The position numbers and the translations under genes were made by a program. Positions 1 through 10,900 of a stretch of DNA of 64,000 bases are shown piece by piece. Numbering within the stretch: position 1 is the stretch's first letter; each line of letters opens with the position of its first letter. Source of the stretch: Jiulongibacter sp966250325 (GTDB lineage Bacteria; Bacteroidota; Bacteroidia; Cytophagales; Spirosomataceae); contig CBINGY010000002.1 in assembly GCA_966250325.1 (NCBI GenBank), forward strand, positions 62,001 to 126,000, in the 5' to 3' direction. Under the pieces are notes generated by a model that did not search any database, was not told the DNA's origin, and worked only from the letters and a program-made list of their open reading frames with translations.

Positions 1-3000
1 CAAAATGCCGATGATTATCCAGACCATGAAAAAGGTAAAGTCAAAGTTAAATTCAGTGTAATAGATGATTATTTAGTGTTTCAACATACAGGCCTTCCTT
101 TTAAGGCTAATAATGTTAGAGCAATATGTAATGTGAATGCTGGAGATAAGGGTGATGACTTAGAAAAGATTGGTTATAAAGGGATGGGCTTTAAATCCAT
201 TTTTAACCATAGCAATTATGTAATTATCAACTCTGGCGGGTTTTGCTTCAGGTTTGATGAAGAGTATCATTTATCGAAAGGAAATGAAACTTTTTGGAGT
301 TTAATACCAATTTGGACAGATGAATTACCTAGTTCTCTTACTGATTTCCAAAGTCAAGATTATACAGTTAGTATTTTTATTCGGGCAAAAGAAGGAAATG
401 AGAAGTTAAAATCCTATTACAACACACTCGAAAAGATATTCAATGATGAACGGCTCTTACTATTTCTTAGATGGGTAGAGAAAGTTGAAATAAAAGGCTT
501 TGAGGGCGATTTTGTAAGGATTCGAGATTCTGCAAGTTGGGAAATTAGTGATTTGGAGGCTATTGAAGTTCCACAAGAACAACGAGATATTCTAAATCAT
601 AGAATTAGAGTAGAGCGAACAAAAGTACCTGAAAAGTATAAGGATATTCAGCAGGTCAAAATAGCTTTTGCATCTAAGTTAAGCAATGGTAAAATGTTGC
701 AAACCGACAATGCCAAAATCTATGCCTATTTACCTACAGAGCTAAACTTTGGTTTCCCATTTTTATTAAATGCGGATTTCATTCCTGACGGAAACAGAAG
801 CTATCTACACCCAGATTTAGAGTGGAATCTTTTTCTATTTTATAATACGGGGAAAGAGCTTTTGAAATGGATAGATAAGTTATGGATAAAGTACCAAGAT
901 GCTTCTGTGTATTTAATGATACCTACCGATGAGGAGTTGAGCTCAAATCAAGAAGATGACGAAAGGGAATTATTCCTTTCAGAATTTAAAAGAGGAATAG
1001 CCGATGGCAAATCAGACATTTCGTTTATCTCAGGAATTGACAATTTGACTTATTCTTCGGACGAAATAATCATTGACAAGACAGGACTTTTTAGCAATGA
1101 AATTATAGACACCTCATTTTTTTATTCAATTAGTGATTCCTCTAAGAAGTTTATAAACAATGGTATAGATGTAAAAAGATTAAATGATACCAATTTGGAT
1201 ATTGAGTCTTTTTCTCTAAGCGATTTCATCGAAAGGATTGAAGAAGAAGAAAACTTGGAGTTACTAAGTCAATATGTAAATGGGTTGGCACAAAATAAGA
1301 AAATAGAATGGCTCAAATGGGTAAATGCAAAAGTTAAAGATGCAAAGTTTAAACTCGGTTTCGTAATAAATTTACCTATAATATTCTCCAAAGATTCGGT
1401 TTTAAGTGTCAAAGATGCATTTGAGAAAAATGACTTTATAATAGCCTTAAATTCATTTAAAAAATTAACCCTGCCCCTAGAGCAAATTGGATTCGTTTTT
1501 AGTGATAACTTATTAGATTCTACTTCAAATATTCTCGACTTTATTTCTTCAGACAGCAATTATTTAGGTGATGAAAGAAAGTTATTTGAGAGACTAACTA
1601 ACAACCAAAGATTAGTTGAGCTTAGTCCTGACAACAAAAACGAACTGTTTCTATTTTTTGAAAGCCTAGAAGAAGTAGCAGATAGAACATTAGAGAAGGT
1701 TGAAATTTTTAAAAACCAATTAGATGATAATCCCAAGAGCCTAAGCGAACTTATTACTTCTAATTTAGAATCATTTCCTAACTGGTTGAGGGGTTTTATA
1801 ATAGACGCAGATGAGGAAAATGCCTTAAGTAGTAACTTTAAAAAATTGCTTGTAACAGAGGACGAAATATTTGAAAAGATATTTTCTAAAGAGCATATCC
1901 TGTCAAGTATTTGCAGTATGCTAAAGGATTCTGAAATTGTCGAATTCTATCAATTCATTAGTAGAACTTTCGATGCTCTTCCAGAAGGGCATGGTATTAA
2001 ATTTAAAGACTTAGCATGGTTGTATTCGGTCTCTGATAATGCTTTCCATAAATCAGAATATTTCTATGCCCCTTCGGGCTTAAATAAGGCCTCTAAATCA
2101 AAATATAGGGAATTTGCCTTCGTCATTGAATCTAAGTCGAAAATGAAGACATTGACGTATGAGGCCAATGAATTCAAAAAAAAACTTTCTTTAGGTGCAC
2201 TGGAGGGAGATTTTGCCGATATCATTATGCTGGGAAGCACCTTCAGTTTGCCAGAATCTTTAACATTATTAGACTTTCTGGTTGCAAATGGCGAGAGTGA
2301 TTTTTTTGAGAAATTCAGAATTGAGTCAGTTGGAAATGAATATGTGATAAAACAGTCTCTCGGCATTCTAAATTACTATACAACTGACAAAAAACTTATT
2401 GAGTATATAGTTCTGAAGGAAACTAACTTAGAATTGCTTTCCTCAAACCTTTATGATGCTGATTTAAGTAAAATTGGTTTGTTAGAGAATAAGCACCTTT
2501 TAGGCTATTTGATAGAAAATAAATTTGTAGATAATTCGCTGGTTCAGTTTGTTTATTCATTTAAAGAAGATGTTGATTTATGCAAAAAGTATTTAAATGA
2601 GCTAAAAGAAATAAAAATTGAGGCTAAGTTAGTTTACAACAATAAAAGCGATGAATTTAGAATTTTTGAGCTAATCACACATTTAGATGTATTCGAACTA
2701 AATGAATTTCGTAGCAGAATATACATTGATGATGAAAACCTGAATTCCGAGGCTCGATCCGGAGATATTTGGTTTAACATAGACGGGAAAAACAAAAGAA
2801 TAGAGCTCTCTCTCTCAGAAATAGTAGCAAAATCTGAGAATAAGACTTACTCGAGAGATGCCTTTATAGATAAATTCAAGGTTGGAAATAATGAGGCTCA
2901 CAGTAGTCAATTAAAAAATCTCTTCGACGCGAAGAATTTTTCTTCAACCGAGATAAAGGATAAACTATTAGCATCTGTGGAGTCACCTCTAAATGCAAAA

Positions 3001-4581
3001 CAGCTTATATTCTTTCATTTTTATTTTTTAGAAAACGGTAAAAGTGATATTCTCTCTGGAAAACTCAGTTTTCTGGATTTATATCAATCTGATCAAATAC
3101 AATATGCTATTGAGGCAAGGGCTTTTTTAGATCAATGCCTTGTCGAAAATATTGCTACACCTTTTGAGTTCTTTCAATTACCTGATTTTAATCCATCAGA
3201 AAAAATTTGGGAAGATGACTACGCCATCAATTCTGAAAAAGTGCCCTCATGGCTACGTGAGTATGTAGGGGAAGACACGCTGAAATTAGAGTTGCTTGTT
3301 AACGTTGGCCTGAATACAAGTGAAAGTCATGTGATTAAGTTTCGTAAAGCATTGAAAGAACGTAATGTAGATGAAATAGATACTCATCGTAGTAGTTTAT
3401 CTATACTCCATTTGTCAAATACAATAAGGTGGATTCAGGAGATATCTCTTTCACTCCAAAAGGATACTTTAAAATCCATTTATGATAAATTGCAAAGAGA
3501 TGGAATAGCAATTAATACCTTACTCATACCACTTTCGATAGGAAATACCATTAGTTTTTGTGAATGGAACGAAGGTCAAGTATTTCATTTGAAACATACT
3601 GGCTGGGGAGAGTATGCTTCTGCTATCGAGAGTGCTATTATTTATAAGGGGCAATATGTTATAGATGATACATTGAATGAATTCTATCAGGCACAATTAG
3701 AAGTTGTGTCAGATGATTTATCAACCGATCTGGACGAAGATAAAATAAATTCGGAGGGCACTCTTTTTGATGCTAACTATTACAAAAGCTGGGGTGAAAT
3801 AGAGAAACTAACTATTAAAATATATTCTTCAGATTTTCTACCACGTATTTCTAAATATGGCGACCTTATTCAATTCTCTGAAGAAGAAAATTTCAAGGTC
3901 AGAAAGATGGATAACTATTACATAGTTGCTAAAAGTCTTGAAAGGGCCATACCGGAATGCATTCTTCAAACATATGAAGACCCATATTTAGAGAAGTTAA
4001 AGACTCATAAGGAAAGATATATTCGAGAAAATGAAAGTGATGAAATATCAAAACTTGCTTTATCAAAGGGCTTGGAATTGGATCAAAGAATTGCTACTAA
4101 TAGCGAAGCCAAAAAAGTGGCTATCCAATGGTTAGAATCAAACGGATATGATTGTTCAGACGTCGTAACTGATTTTGATAGGCTTTGTAATATTATTAAA
4201 GATGGAGAAAGAACTGAGGCCATTGTAAATTCTATATCTGCAGGAGTCGTATATATAAGACCAGAGAATTGGTTGAAGCTAAAGAAGGAGAATACAATCC
4301 TTTTATTAGTAAACAAGACTGAAGTTACAAAGTTGGATTCTATCTCTGATATTATTATGAGATACCCTAAAACATTGATCCGTGTGGATAATTCAGTTGA
4401 TGTTGAAAAACATTTGGCAGCAATTGCCGAAGAGACAAGCCGGACGGCAACTACACAATTTGTTTTTTTTGATGAAGAGGCAAAATTTCATGAAGCAAAA
4501 GCTATTATGGACACAATATCAGTCAATCAGCGTAAAGACATAAATGTTGAAATACCACATAACGACTTCCTAGATGAATAG
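1..4581 (+). CDS. Sacsin/HSP90-like (GHKL) ATPase-domain giant protein, 5' partial
   Basis: The reading frame is open from base 1, so the start lies outside the window; an in-frame GTG at 76 is unlikely to be the true start. The N-terminal part shows a GHKL nucleotide-binding fold: N-box NADD (bases 4-15), HTGLPF, then GYKGMGFKS as the glycine-rich lid. The middle, about 1,000 residues, is low-complexity acidic/lysine-rich helical sequence that I do not recognise. Near the C-terminus a WLESNGYDC stretch followed by RTEAIVNS and RPENWLKL resembles the DUF3883 nuclease-like domain, but the usual E-x-K pair reads IVN, so it may be inactive. It overlaps the next helicase gene by 8 bases, implying co-translation. 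Sacsin-like ATPases paired with helicases are common in defence islands; the role here is inferred. Confidence 0.75.
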   Translation, partial: QNADDYPDHEKGKVKVKFSVIDDYLVFQHTGLPFKANNVRAICNVNAGDKGDDLEKIGYKGMGFKSIFNHSNYVIINSGGFCFRFDEEYHLSKGNETFWSLIPIWTDELPSSLTDFQSQDYTVSIFIRAKEGNEKLKSYYNTLEKIFNDERLLLFLRWVEKVEIKGFEGDFVRIRDSASWEISDLEAIEVPQEQRDILNHRIRVERTKVPEKYKDIQQVKIAFASKLSNGKMLQTDNAKIYAYLPTELNFGFPFLLNADFIPDGNRSYLHPDLEWNLFLFYNTGKELLKWIDKLWIKYQDASVYLMIPTDEELSSNQEDDERELFLSEFKRGIADGKSDISFISGIDNLTYSSDEIIIDKTGLFSNEIIDTSFFYSISDSSKKFINNGIDVKRLNDTNLDIESFSLSDFIERIEEEENLELLSQYVNGLAQNKKIEWLKWVNAKVKDAKFKLGFVINLPIIFSKDSVLSVKDAFEKNDFIIALNSFKKLTLPLEQIGFVFSDNLLDSTSNILDFISSDSNYLGDERKLFERLTNNQRLVELSPDNKNELFLFFESLEEVADRTLEKVEIFKNQLDDNPKSLSELITSNLESFPNWLRGFIIDADEENALSSNFKKLLVTEDEIFEKIFSKEHILSSICSMLKDSEIVEFYQFISRTFDALPEGHGIKFKDLAWLYSVSDNAFHKSEYFYAPSGLNKASKSKYREFAFVIESKSKMKTLTYEANEFKKKLSLGALEGDFADIIMLGSTFSLPESLTLLDFLVANGESDFFEKFRIESVGNEYVIKQSLGILNYYTTDKKLIEYIVLKETNLELLSSNLYDADLSKIGLLENKHLLGYLIENKFVDNSLVQFVYSFKEDVDLCKKYLNELKEIKIEAKLVYNNKSDEFRIFELITHLDVFELNEFRSRIYIDDENLNSEARSGDIWFNIDGKNKRIELSLSEIVAKSENKTYSRDAFIDKFKVGNNEAHSSQLKNLFDAKNFSSTEIKDKLLASVESPLNAKQLIFFHFYFLENGKSDILSGKLSFLDLYQSDQIQYAIEARAFLDQCLVENIATPFEFFQLPDFNPSEKIWEDDYAINSEKVPSWLREYVGEDTLKLELLVNVGLNTSESHVIKFRKALKERNVDEIDTHRSSLSILHLSNTIRWIQEISLSLQKDTLKSIYDKLQRDGIAINTLLIPLSIGNTISFCEWNEGQVFHLKHTGWGEYASAIESAIIYKGQYVIDDTLNEFYQAQLEVVSDDLSTDLDEDKINSEGTLFDANYYKSWGEIEKLTIKIYSSDFLPRISKYGDLIQFSEEENFKVRKMDNYYIVAKSLERAIPECILQTYEDPYLEKLKTHKERYIRENESDEISKLALSKGLELDQRIATNSEAKKVAIQWLESNGYDCSDVVTDFDRLCNIIKDGERTEAIVNSISAGVVYIRPENWLKLKKENTILLLVNKTEVTKLDSISDIIMRYPKTLIRVDNSVDVEKHLAAIAEETSRTATTQFVFFDEEAKFHEAKAIMDTISVNQRKDINVEIPHNDFLDE

Positions 4582-6277
4582 CCTAATAGACCCGATCAAA
4601 CATATTAAAGTGCTCAAGCAAGAATTCTTGCTCCAACAGGCAGAATTTGAGAAAACTTTGAATAAGGAATTTTCTAAATTAAGGGAAGACGGAGAATTGT
4701 ATTTTGCCCAATACGTGGGCTACGATGATGTTAGGGGGAATCTAGTATTGAAATTTACATTGAAAAAGCCAATACCTCGTAAGGGAGAGGAACTTTTAGT
4801 TTTAGTTCCGGATAATTCGCACAATAGCCCATCAAAGTGTAATGGTCAAAAATATGTCGAAATTCTAAAAAAGGCTCAAAGAAGTACTACTATAAGGCCT
4901 GTTTGGTTTAATCAAACTGAAGAAGATAAAATTCTAATTGGATTTGGAGGATGTTCTCAAGACTTTTTAAATGATTTACCTTTAAACATACCCTTAATTC
5001 TTGGGCCTGGAGCACCACCTACAGACTACTTACTTAACCTTATTTATTTACTTGAAAACAAGGAATTATATCCGAGATTTAAAGAAACGGTTGAGTTAGA
5101 AATAGATAATGACGTTTGGGAGCCAGAATTATTAGTTAACAATAATGAAACGGCATTAATTCTAAGTGCGAGTCTCCAACTAAAACGAGATATGGTTATT
5201 CAAGGTCCACCTGGAACCGGGAAGTCATACTTAATTGCCCAAATCTGTGACCTTTTTCTTAGACAGAACAAGAAAGTGCTTGTTACCGCATTAACGAATA
5301 AGGCTTTAACAGAAATAGTTGAGAAAGAAGGGCTTCAATTGCATCTTGAATCGGGTAAACTTTTTAAATCCTCTCTTTCCGTAGATGAACAAAAGAAATA
5401 TAAGAAATTGCGAAATGCATCGGAGCATACTTTTGAGTCTGGAACTCTATTGCTTTCTTCTTTCTATTTTCTAAGCGAATTGGCCAAAAAAAGTAGTGGG
5501 GCAGTATTTGATTTGGTTATAGTTGAAGAGGGAAGCCAAGCATTTTTAAGTACAATTGGGGCAGCCAGGCACCTTGCTGATAAATTCATATTAGTTGGTG
5601 ATCAAAAACAATTGGCCCCAGTTAGAATGATTTCAAATCAAGATTTGGAGCATCCCAATCTTCAAATGGTTTTTGAAGGTTTTTCTACTTTTGGTAATTA
5701 TTTTGAGAATACACATGAATTTATTTTAAATCAGTCTTTCAGACTGAAGCCGTTTTCGGTTGGATTGACCAACGTTTTTTATAACGACCTTTTATTGTCA
5801 ATTGAAAATATGGAGAGGATTTCCAACTTTCCCGGCAAATTTGATGTAAAAAAGCCGGTAGTTTACATTCCCCTGGAAATGCCCGGAGCTGTGAAGGCAC
5901 CTCAAGATGCCATAAAGGTCTTAATAGAAGACTTGAAGTTATTTTATGGCAAAAATTCTCAAAATAGTTTTGCTATACTTTCATTTTATAAATCAACAGT
6001 CAAAACTATTCAAACTTCTGTTATTAGCGAATTTGGTTTTAAAGATAATATTCTCGTTGATACCATCGATAGAGTGCAGGGGCTCACGATTGATTTCTGT
6101 TTCTTTTTCATGCCTAATGTTGGTCTGGCGTTTTCTTTAGATCCCAAGAGATTCAATGTCGCAACTACAAGAGCAATTCATTTCACGGGTATCTATGGTC
6201 CGAAACATCTGGATTTGGATAATTATGATGGCAATGTTAAAAAGTATTTGGAGAGACTAAATAATCTTCGTGATTAA
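4574..6277 (+). CDS. Superfamily 1 DNA/RNA helicase (AAA_11/AAA_12, Dna2/Upf1-like)
   Basis: A 567-residue SF1 helicase with a complete motif set: Walker A GPPGTGKS near residue 210, motif II VEEGSQA near 316 (E-E-G in place of the common D-E-A), motif III GDQKQLAPV, motif IV QSFRL, motif V DTIDRVQGLT, and motif VI NVATTRA. The N-terminal 170 residues have no motif I recognise and may hold the nucleic-acid or partner-binding part. ATG at 4574 overlaps the end of the upstream GHKL ATPase gene, so the two form a coupled pair. The protein is expected to translocate on nucleic acid in the cytoplasm. A defence role is inferred from the partner and the island setting. Confidence 0.85.
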   Translation: MNSLIDPIKHIKVLKQEFLLQQAEFEKTLNKEFSKLREDGELYFAQYVGYDDVRGNLVLKFTLKKPIPRKGEELLVLVPDNSHNSPSKCNGQKYVEILKKAQRSTTIRPVWFNQTEEDKILIGFGGCSQDFLNDLPLNIPLILGPGAPPTDYLLNLIYLLENKELYPRFKETVELEIDNDVWEPELLVNNNETALILSASLQLKRDMVIQGPPGTGKSYLIAQICDLFLRQNKKVLVTALTNKALTEIVEKEGLQLHLESGKLFKSSLSVDEQKKYKKLRNASEHTFESGTLLLSSFYFLSELAKKSSGAVFDLVIVEEGSQAFLSTIGAARHLADKFILVGDQKQLAPVRMISNQDLEHPNLQMVFEGFSTFGNYFENTHEFILNQSFRLKPFSVGLTNVFYNDLLLSIENMERISNFPGKFDVKKPVVYIPLEMPGAVKAPQDAIKVLIEDLKLFYGKNSQNSFAILSFYKSTVKTIQTSVISEFGFKDNILVDTIDRVQGLTIDFCFFFMPNVGLAFSLDPKRFNVATTRAIHFTGIYGPKHLDLDNYDGNVKKYLERLNNLRD

Positions 6278-6282
6278 TTTTA

Positions 6283-6313
6283 TTGTCGTAAATATTTGCT
6301 AAAATTACGACAA
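6283..6313. promoter_or_regulatory. Inverted-repeat operator upstream of the abiE-helicase operon
   Basis: A perfect 9-bp inverted repeat, TTGTCGTAA (6283-6291) and TTACGACAA (6305-6313), with a 13-base spacer. It lies between the SF1 helicase stop and the AbiEi start. AbiEi-family antitoxins are known to repress their own operon by binding inverted repeats upstream, so this is the likely AbiEi operator. It would then control the whole operon to 16305. Confidence 0.7.
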
Positions 6314-6327
6314 AATGATCGAATATT

Positions 6328-6942
6328 TTGATTCAAACTATTGAAAGTAAGGTTTTTGCTAAGATTAAGAAAGCGAGGAGGGGCACGCTATTTTTTATAG
6401 ATGACTTTATTCGCTTCGGCAACACCAAGACGATAGGCAAAACGTTGGATAGGCTATCAAAAGAAGGAGAGCTCAAAAGGCTAGCTCCAGGGATATTTTA
6501 CAGGCCTGAGATCAGCGGATATATCGGTGAACTTACCCCCGGTATAGAAGATGTGGCCAGGGCGATAGCCCGAAGAGATAAGGCTCGTATAGTACCTACG
6601 GGAGCATATGCCCTCAATAAGTTGGGACTAAGTACGCAGGTCCCCATGAATATTGTTTATTACACAGATGGATCGGCTCGTAAAGTAAAAATTGGCAATA
6701 ACACCATCACCTTCAAAAAGACTAGCCCTAAAAACCTGGGTGCCATAGGATCTATAAGTAAGTTGGTTATTCAGGCACTAAAATCAATAGGTAAAGAAAG
6801 CGTGAGCCAACAAGTAGTGCAACATGTTCAGAGTTTACTAAGAAATGAGAAGATTACAGCCCTGGAGCATGATATACGACTGGCCCCGGAGTGGATTAGA
6901 CAAATTATGAAGCCCACACTAAAAAATCTGGAAGATGAGTAA
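6328..6942 (+). CDS. abiEi: AbiEi-like antitoxin / transcriptional regulator (DUF6088-type)
   Basis: A 204-residue protein with an N-terminal winged-helix region (about residues 15-60: FIRFGNTKTIGKTLDRLSKE, then GELKRLAPGIFYRP), followed by the AbiEi-type C-terminal body. In the family this protein represses its own operon and counteracts the AbiEii nucleotidyltransferase (type IV toxin-antitoxin). No ATG is usable: the frame is closed at 6316-6318 and the first start-like codon is TTG at 6328, with ATT just before it. An ATG at 6315 is out of frame and gives only a short peptide. Its end overlaps the toxin gene by 8 bases. The GC level of this gene and the next is visibly higher than that of the two genes to the left, which suggests a separate origin. 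Confidence 0.85.
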   Translation: MIQTIESKVFAKIKKARRGTLFFIDDFIRFGNTKTIGKTLDRLSKEGELKRLAPGIFYRPEISGYIGELTPGIEDVARAIARRDKARIVPTGAYALNKLGLSTQVPMNIVYYTDGSARKVKIGNNTITFKKTSPKNLGAIGSISKLVIQALKSIGKESVSQQVVQHVQSLLRNEKITALEHDIRLAPEWIRQIMKPTLKNLEDE

Positions 6943-7948
6943 CTTAAAAAATTGGTTGGATTTGCCAGATACCGAGAAGCTCAGAATTTTCAATGAAATT
7001 TCAATAGAGCGGGGTATCCCATCCGCAGCTGTAGAGAAAGACTGGTGGGTGGTACATACCCTGGCAGCGGTTTTTGCAACTGAAATAGCCCCTTACACCG
7101 TATTTAAGGGTGGCACTTCACTTAGTAAAGCATGGGGTATTATAGAACGTTTTTCAGAAGATATTGATTTAGCTCTGGATAGGTCATTCTTTGGATTGGA
7201 AGGCGAACTTTACAAAGCACAAGTAAGGAAACTACGGAAGAAGTCCTTTGAATATCTTACTAAAAGGTTTTTCCCGGAATTACAAGATAAATTCGAAGCA
7301 ATGGGTCTGCGGGTGACCTGTGAAATTGAGAAAGTAACGGATACCGACAAAGACCCAATAGTAATTCAGGTTTTTTATCCAACACTTTTTGGCGAATCTA
7401 CATACATTTTGCCCAGGATCTTGATCGAAATTGGCAGCCGATCTTTGAAAGAGCCCTTTACAAAAATGCAGGTGGTGAGTCTGGTGGGTGAAATTTTCAA
7501 CGGGAGAAGTTTTGCAGATTTGCCTATAGAGCTCCCCTGTGTAAATCCGGAGCGTACCTATCTGGAGAAAATTTTCCTGCTACATGAGGAGTTTCAGAAA
7601 CCTCAGCAAAAAATGAGGGTGGAACGAATGAGCAGACATTTATACGATGTGATCAGGCTAAAAGAGAGTGAGTTTGGCACCAAAGCCTTCTCAGATAATC
7701 TGGAGCTTTATCAAACCATTGTGAAACATAGAAGGCAAATGAACGCTCTTCAGGGAATAGATTATGACAAACATAATCCGGAGTTCATTAATCCTATACC
7801 GCCACCTGCTCTGATACCGGAATGGAAAAAAGACTACGAATTCATGCAGGAGGCTATGATTTTCGGGGCTTCTTTATCTTTTGAAGAGCTCATTCAAGAA
7901 TTGCAAATACTAAAACAGACCATCAATGAGATGGCAAAGCCCATATAG
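6935..7948 (+). CDS. abiEii: AbiEii/AbiGii-family nucleotidyltransferase toxin
   Basis: A 337-residue protein of the AbiEii family (DNA polymerase beta-like nucleotidyltransferases; characterised relatives transfer nucleotides to tRNA or bind GTP). The catalytic signature is present: KGGTSLSK near residue 58, and SEDIDLAL near residue 75, with the two metal-binding aspartates. The length is normal. It starts inside the AbiEi gene and ends only 2 bases before the large helicase gene, so toxin, antitoxin and helicases look like one transcript. The predicted effect is growth arrest of infected or plasmid-losing cells if AbiEi is lost. Confidence 0.9.
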   Translation: MSNLKNWLDLPDTEKLRIFNEISIERGIPSAAVEKDWWVVHTLAAVFATEIAPYTVFKGGTSLSKAWGIIERFSEDIDLALDRSFFGLEGELYKAQVRKLRKKSFEYLTKRFFPELQDKFEAMGLRVTCEIEKVTDTDKDPIVIQVFYPTLFGESTYILPRILIEIGSRSLKEPFTKMQVVSLVGEIFNGRSFADLPIELPCVNPERTYLEKIFLLHEEFQKPQQKMRVERMSRHLYDVIRLKESEFGTKAFSDNLELYQTIVKHRRQMNALQGIDYDKHNPEFINPIPPPALIPEWKKDYEFMQEAMIFGASLSFEELIQELQILKQTINEMAKPI

Positions 7949-7950
7949 TT

Positions 7951-10900
7951 ATGCTACCACTTCAACAAGCTTATGAAGTAAAACACTCAATCATTGAGTA
8001 CCTCAAAGCTACTTTTAGGTTTAAAGAAAAGGCTGTACAAAAGGCCTTCAATGGTTTTATAAATGACGAAGAGGAAGGAGTATTCAAAGGTCCATATATC
8101 TCGCTTAAAATGCCGTTTGTTAAGGCGGTAGCATCAGAAGAAATTCCACTTGAAATAAAACCCGCTTTCGCACCTTACGACCACCAGTTGAGGTCTTTCA
8201 GGAGGCTTCATACCCAAAATGACCATGATCCTCAATCTACACTTATTACTACAGGTACATCATCAGGGAAAACAGAGTGTTTCCTGTATCCTGTGCTGGA
8301 TTATTGTTACAAAAATCTTCATAGGCCAGGGGTAAAGGTTATTATTCTATACCCCATGAATGCCCTAGCCACAGATCAGGCAAAGCGATTGGCTCATGTT
8401 ATTTGGTCAGACAACAGATTGAAAGGGAAAATTACTGCGGGTTTATTTATTGGGGAAGGAAGAAACAAGAAGGCCTATCCTAAAGATATGACCGAGGATC
8501 ATATCATTGAGAATCAACAAACAATTGTTGACAGCCCTCCAGACATTTTGCTAACTAATTTCAAGATGCTGGATTATGCTCTAATGAGAGGGAAGTATCA
8601 CAATTTATGGTCAAATAATTTTGACGATGCCCAGCTCCTGAAGTTTCTGATTTTGGACGAGCTGCATACCTATGACGGGGCACAAGGAACAGATGTAGCG
8701 AACCTTATCAGGAGATTAAAGCTAAAGCTGCATGTGGCTGAAAAGCAATTAACTGCGATAGGAACCTCAGCTACTGTTGGGAATAGTGAGCAATCAAGAG
8801 ACCTGCTTACTTCTTATGCTACAAAGGTTTTTGGAGAAACTTTTGAAGCGGCTTCGATAATTACAGAGAACAGACAAAGGCCAGAAGAATTCTTCTTAAT
8901 TAATGCGGAAGATGATTTTATTCCGCGGATTACAGGGCTTATGGAGAGCCGGTTAAAGGAAGATGAAACCTATGAGAATTATATAAGGCGACAAAAAGTA
9001 CTCTGGCAACTTCCCCTGGAAGGGGATAACATTTCTTTAGGTAGAGAGTTAAAGAAGCTCAATATTGTAAGAGATCTGATAGGTATTTGTTCAACACAAA
9101 TGTTGGCTCTTAAAGATTTAATCAGGGAGCTGGCGAATATAAACTCTGATTTTAGAAAACTACCGGAATGGGATAATAAAAATGAGTTGAATGCAAGAGA
9201 AGAAGTTATAAATAGTTTGCTGGCATTAATCTCAGAGGCATGGACAGAGGACGGGAAATCTCCATTTTTATATGTTCAGATTCAAATGTGGATTCGCGAA
9301 TTAAGCGGTTTTCTCAGAGAGATTAATGAGAGTCCAAAATTTACCTGGAAAGACAAGATAGGCCAGCCTGACGAGGCGAAGGCACTACCAGCTTATTTCT
9401 GTCGTGAATGCGGAGCAAGTGGCTGGCTGGGAGTTAAGGATGATAATAAAAACCTATTTTATGAGGATCCTACTCAGGTTTATGAATACTTCTTTGAGAA
9501 TCATAAAAATGTATATCTTATAAATACTACCGAAAACAAACACATTGAAGAGTATGAACCTAAAACTGAGATCAATGAATATTTGAACAAGCGATTTTTG
9601 CATTTGCATGATAAGGGCGATTCTTTTTCAATGAAGATACATGCGGTGCGGAAACTGGACAATCATGGCAAAAACAGACATATTTGCCCTGAGTGTAATA
9701 CGGAAAATACGATAAGCATTATTGGGACGAGAATTGCTACTCTGTCATCCATTACTGTCAGTCAGATTTTATCTTCTAATCTAGATCCTCGCACAGACCG
9801 CTTAAGAAAAGTGCTGGCTTTTACCAATAGTGTACAGGATGCGGCCCATCAGGCAGGGTTCATTGAATCAAGAAACTACCGGTTTACCTTCAGATCATCG
9901 CTTCAAAAGGTAATTAATCTATTTCCAGAAGGTATCACATTGGATAAACTTCAGAATGAATTTATTAGCTTCTGGAAGAATAATTCGGATGAAAGTGGGG
10001 ATGATGATGATATGGCGTATTACTACCGTTTTTTCCCGGCTGATTACAAATCACGGGTTGATATTGACAGAGACTATAGGGTAGGTAAAGATTTTACAGA
10101 AGCATTTAAAAAGGAGTTTGATCTTCGGATGAAATGGGAAATAGCTTCAGAATTTGGATTTAATTCGGCTATTGGACGGACCTTAGAAAAATCACAGGCT
10201 TCTACCGTAAAGTTTGACACGGAGCATCTGGAATTGGTTTATCTTAATATGAAAGGTTGGCTAGATGCAAATAACCTCGTTATGATTGAGAAGGAAGGGT
10301 TTCTGACTTTTTTGAATGGGATTTTGCATCGGATACGAATAAGAGGAGCCGTAGACCATGAATATTTATCTAAGTTCAGAAATGAAGGATTGAGATTGTG
10401 GGATTTAAACTGGATGAATGATAATAGACATTTTCTTAACCGGTATTTTGGAACCAGAAGCCGTCTGCCTAAATTAATTACAACTCATCCACATAGTAAA
10501 GGACTTTTGGATACCACATTTACGAATTCAAACAATTGGTTTCGTAGCTATTACACAAAATCTTTCCCTTTGGCTTCAAACTACAGCGAGCTGGTGAATG
10601 ATTTTTATAAACAACTTTTCGAAGCCATGGTTCTGGTCAAATTGGTTGAGAAAAATAACAACGGTAATGACTTAAATTATGCCTTATGCCCTGAAAGTTT
10701 GATTATAGAAAAGTCGGTGAAAAGAATGGAGTGCACAAATTGTGGTTCTCTGCTAACTCTGGGCAGTTCCAGTACTCACCTGAAAGACCTGAAATGTTTA
10801 GATTATAATTGCAAAAGTGGGGTATATGAAGAAATAATTGACAGAAAAAGGAATTACTATGAACTAGTATACAACAGAGACCGATCACCTAGAATATATG

